The notes under the pieces were generated by a model, which was not told the origin of the DNA, did not search any database, and worked only from the letters and a program-made list of their open reading frames with translations. This document shows, piece by piece, positions 4,579-5,295 of a DNA stretch of 5,295 nucleotides. Made by a program: the position numbers and the translations under genes. The stretch is from CAZWDL01 sp964632995 (GTDB lineage: Bacteria; Bacteroidota; Bacteroidia; Chitinophagales; Saprospiraceae). Each line of letters opens with the position of its first letter. The stretch's first letter is position 1. The stretch spans positions 1 through 5,295 of the forward strand of contig CAZWDL010000224.1 in NCBI GenBank assembly GCA_964632995.1. The letters run 5' to 3'.

Positions 4579-4887
4579 ATGCCTTTCTTGACCATTTTTT
4601 GGGCTGCTGTCATCCTTATCGCTATCATCGGTGGCATTTTCACCATGCGTTATTTTCGTCGCCGTTACCGACAGCGCATGAAAAGTCCGCCCACTTCGGA
4701 CACCTACAATACCACCAATTACAACATGATGTCGGAAGATCCGAATGAACTGGCGGATCTCAGTGTTGAAGAAGCACGGAATTTAATGAAAAAGTGGAAG
4801 GAATCCGGACATATTCCTTCCCATCGCGATTTCTACCAGGTGCAGCGCATCCTGGAAGAAGGCGGAAATGAAGAAGACAAACAGTAA
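4579..4887 (+). CDS. Small membrane-anchored protein, 102 residues, upstream of photolyase
   Basis: The ATG at 4579 is chosen because it places a transmembrane helix at the N-terminus (MPFLTIFWAAVILIAIIGGI), followed at once by the basic anchor RYFRRRYRQRMK. An in-frame ATG at 4501 would prepend a proline-rich stretch without coding character. After a polar Thr/Asn-rich linker (about 35-55) comes an acidic helical region: LADLSVEEARNLMKKWKESG, then a short HRDFYQVQRILEEGG helix, with an acidic end. The positive-inside rule suggests the C-terminal part is cytoplasmic. The family is not recognised. The stop is 13 bp before the photolyase start, so the two are probably one transcript. Whether the products are functionally linked is unknown. 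Confidence 0.75.
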   Translation: MPFLTIFWAAVILIAIIGGIFTMRYFRRRYRQRMKSPPTSDTYNTTNYNMMSEDPNELADLSVEEARNLMKKWKESGHIPSHRDFYQVQRILEEGGNEEDKQ

Positions 4888-4900
4888 CCCAACCTAAACT

Positions 4901-5295
4901 ATGCCTCACGAATTTTTGGAAATTCACGCCGACCGCGTACAGATACTTCGGGAAGATAAAATACGCGAATCAGGTGACTACGTACTTTACTGGATGCAAC
5001 AGAGCCAGCGGGCCGAGTGGAACCACGCCTTTGAGTACGCGATTCGCCTCGGTAATGAACTGGGAAAACCCGTCGTCGTTTGTTTCGGCATTATGGATGA
5101 CTACCCCGAAGCCAACGAGCGGCATTATACTTTCATGGTAGAAGGGCTCAAGGAACTACAAGAGGCTTTCGCCAAAAGAGATTGCCGCTTGCTGATTCGA
5201 CGGGGCAGCCCCGAAGAGGTGGCGCTGGAACTGGAACCGGCGGCCGCCGCCCTGATCTGCGACCGTGGCTACCTGCGCCATCAGCGCAAGTGGCG
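4901..5295 (+). CDS. Class II CPD photolyase (deoxyribodipyrimidine photo-lyase), N-terminal part
   Basis: The first 131 residues are present and the frame runs off the window end. The sequence matches the class II photolyase N-terminal Rossmann-like antenna domain. The signatures seen are RVQILREDKIRESGDYVLYW then MQQSQRAEWNHAFEYA (about 12-47), PVVVCFGIMDDYPEANERHY (57-76), FMVEGLKEL, LLIRRGSPEEVA, and LICDRGYLRHQRKW (118-131). Such enzymes use FAD and blue/near-UV light to split cyclobutane pyrimidine dimers in DNA. The FAD-binding helical domain and tryptophan electron path lie beyond the window and cannot be checked. Full-length members have roughly 440-480 residues. The ATG at 4901 is the only sensible start; no Shine-Dalgarno is visible. 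It is preceded by the small membrane-protein gene with a 13-bp gap. Light regulation cannot be judged from this sequence. Confidence 0.93.
   Translation, partial: MPHEFLEIHADRVQILREDKIRESGDYVLYWMQQSQRAEWNHAFEYAIRLGNELGKPVVVCFGIMDDYPEANERHYTFMVEGLKELQEAFAKRDCRLLIRRGSPEEVALELEPAAAALICDRGYLRHQRKW

Noticed and set aside
4434..4646. N-terminal extension of the small minus-strand gene
   Set aside because: It overlaps the divergent gene at 4579 and buries the signal peptide in the middle of the protein.

Overview
The window looks like a chromosomal accessory stretch from a Bacteroidota bacterium, probably Saprospiria/Lewinella-like. This is an inference. It rests on the absence of clear Shine-Dalgarno sequences before any start, AT-rich leaders, a Tat-exported Gfo/Idh/MocA oxidoreductase, an IorB-type molybdenum hydroxylase subunit and a class II photolyase. 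No rRNA, tRNA or CRISPR array is visible.

Layout. At 1-708 is the C-terminal part of an isoquinoline 1-oxidoreductase beta-like molybdopterin subunit, whose 5' end lies outside the window. At 709-1240 is a 532-bp gap that is a chain of inverted repeats (716-762, 781-825, 828-1034, 1038-1077). The third is interrupted by a 159-bp palindromic MITE-like element (861-1019) flanked by TA dinucleotides. At 1241-2587 is the Tat-signal Gfo/Idh/MocA oxidoreductase, followed by a hairpin terminator (2634-2656). At 2672-2866 is a short ORF with a good signal peptide and an implausible tail, probably the remnant of a secreted protein.

The most interesting part is 3001-3276. It reads on the minus strand as an internally deleted IS200/IS605-family element. 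It has an end hairpin at each tip and a third hairpin inside, all three sharing the loop sequence CTGAAGAC (plus-strand spelling). It also has an omega-RNA-like structured right end and an open frame that may be the last codons of a lost tnpB. No transposase or complete TnpB is present. The element sits just upstream of the gene at 3292 and creates a false upstream start codon from its own left-end hairpin.

At 3292-4089 is a single-pass membrane protein with a TPR-like C-terminal part. A small minus-strand membrane protein (4185-4433) converges on it. This small gene is divergent from a second small membrane-protein gene (4579-4887), which lies 13 bp upstream of a class II CPD photolyase (4901 to the window end) and is probably co-transcribed with it. 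The genes do not form one pathway. The window is best read as several short transcription units separated by mobile-element debris and hairpins.
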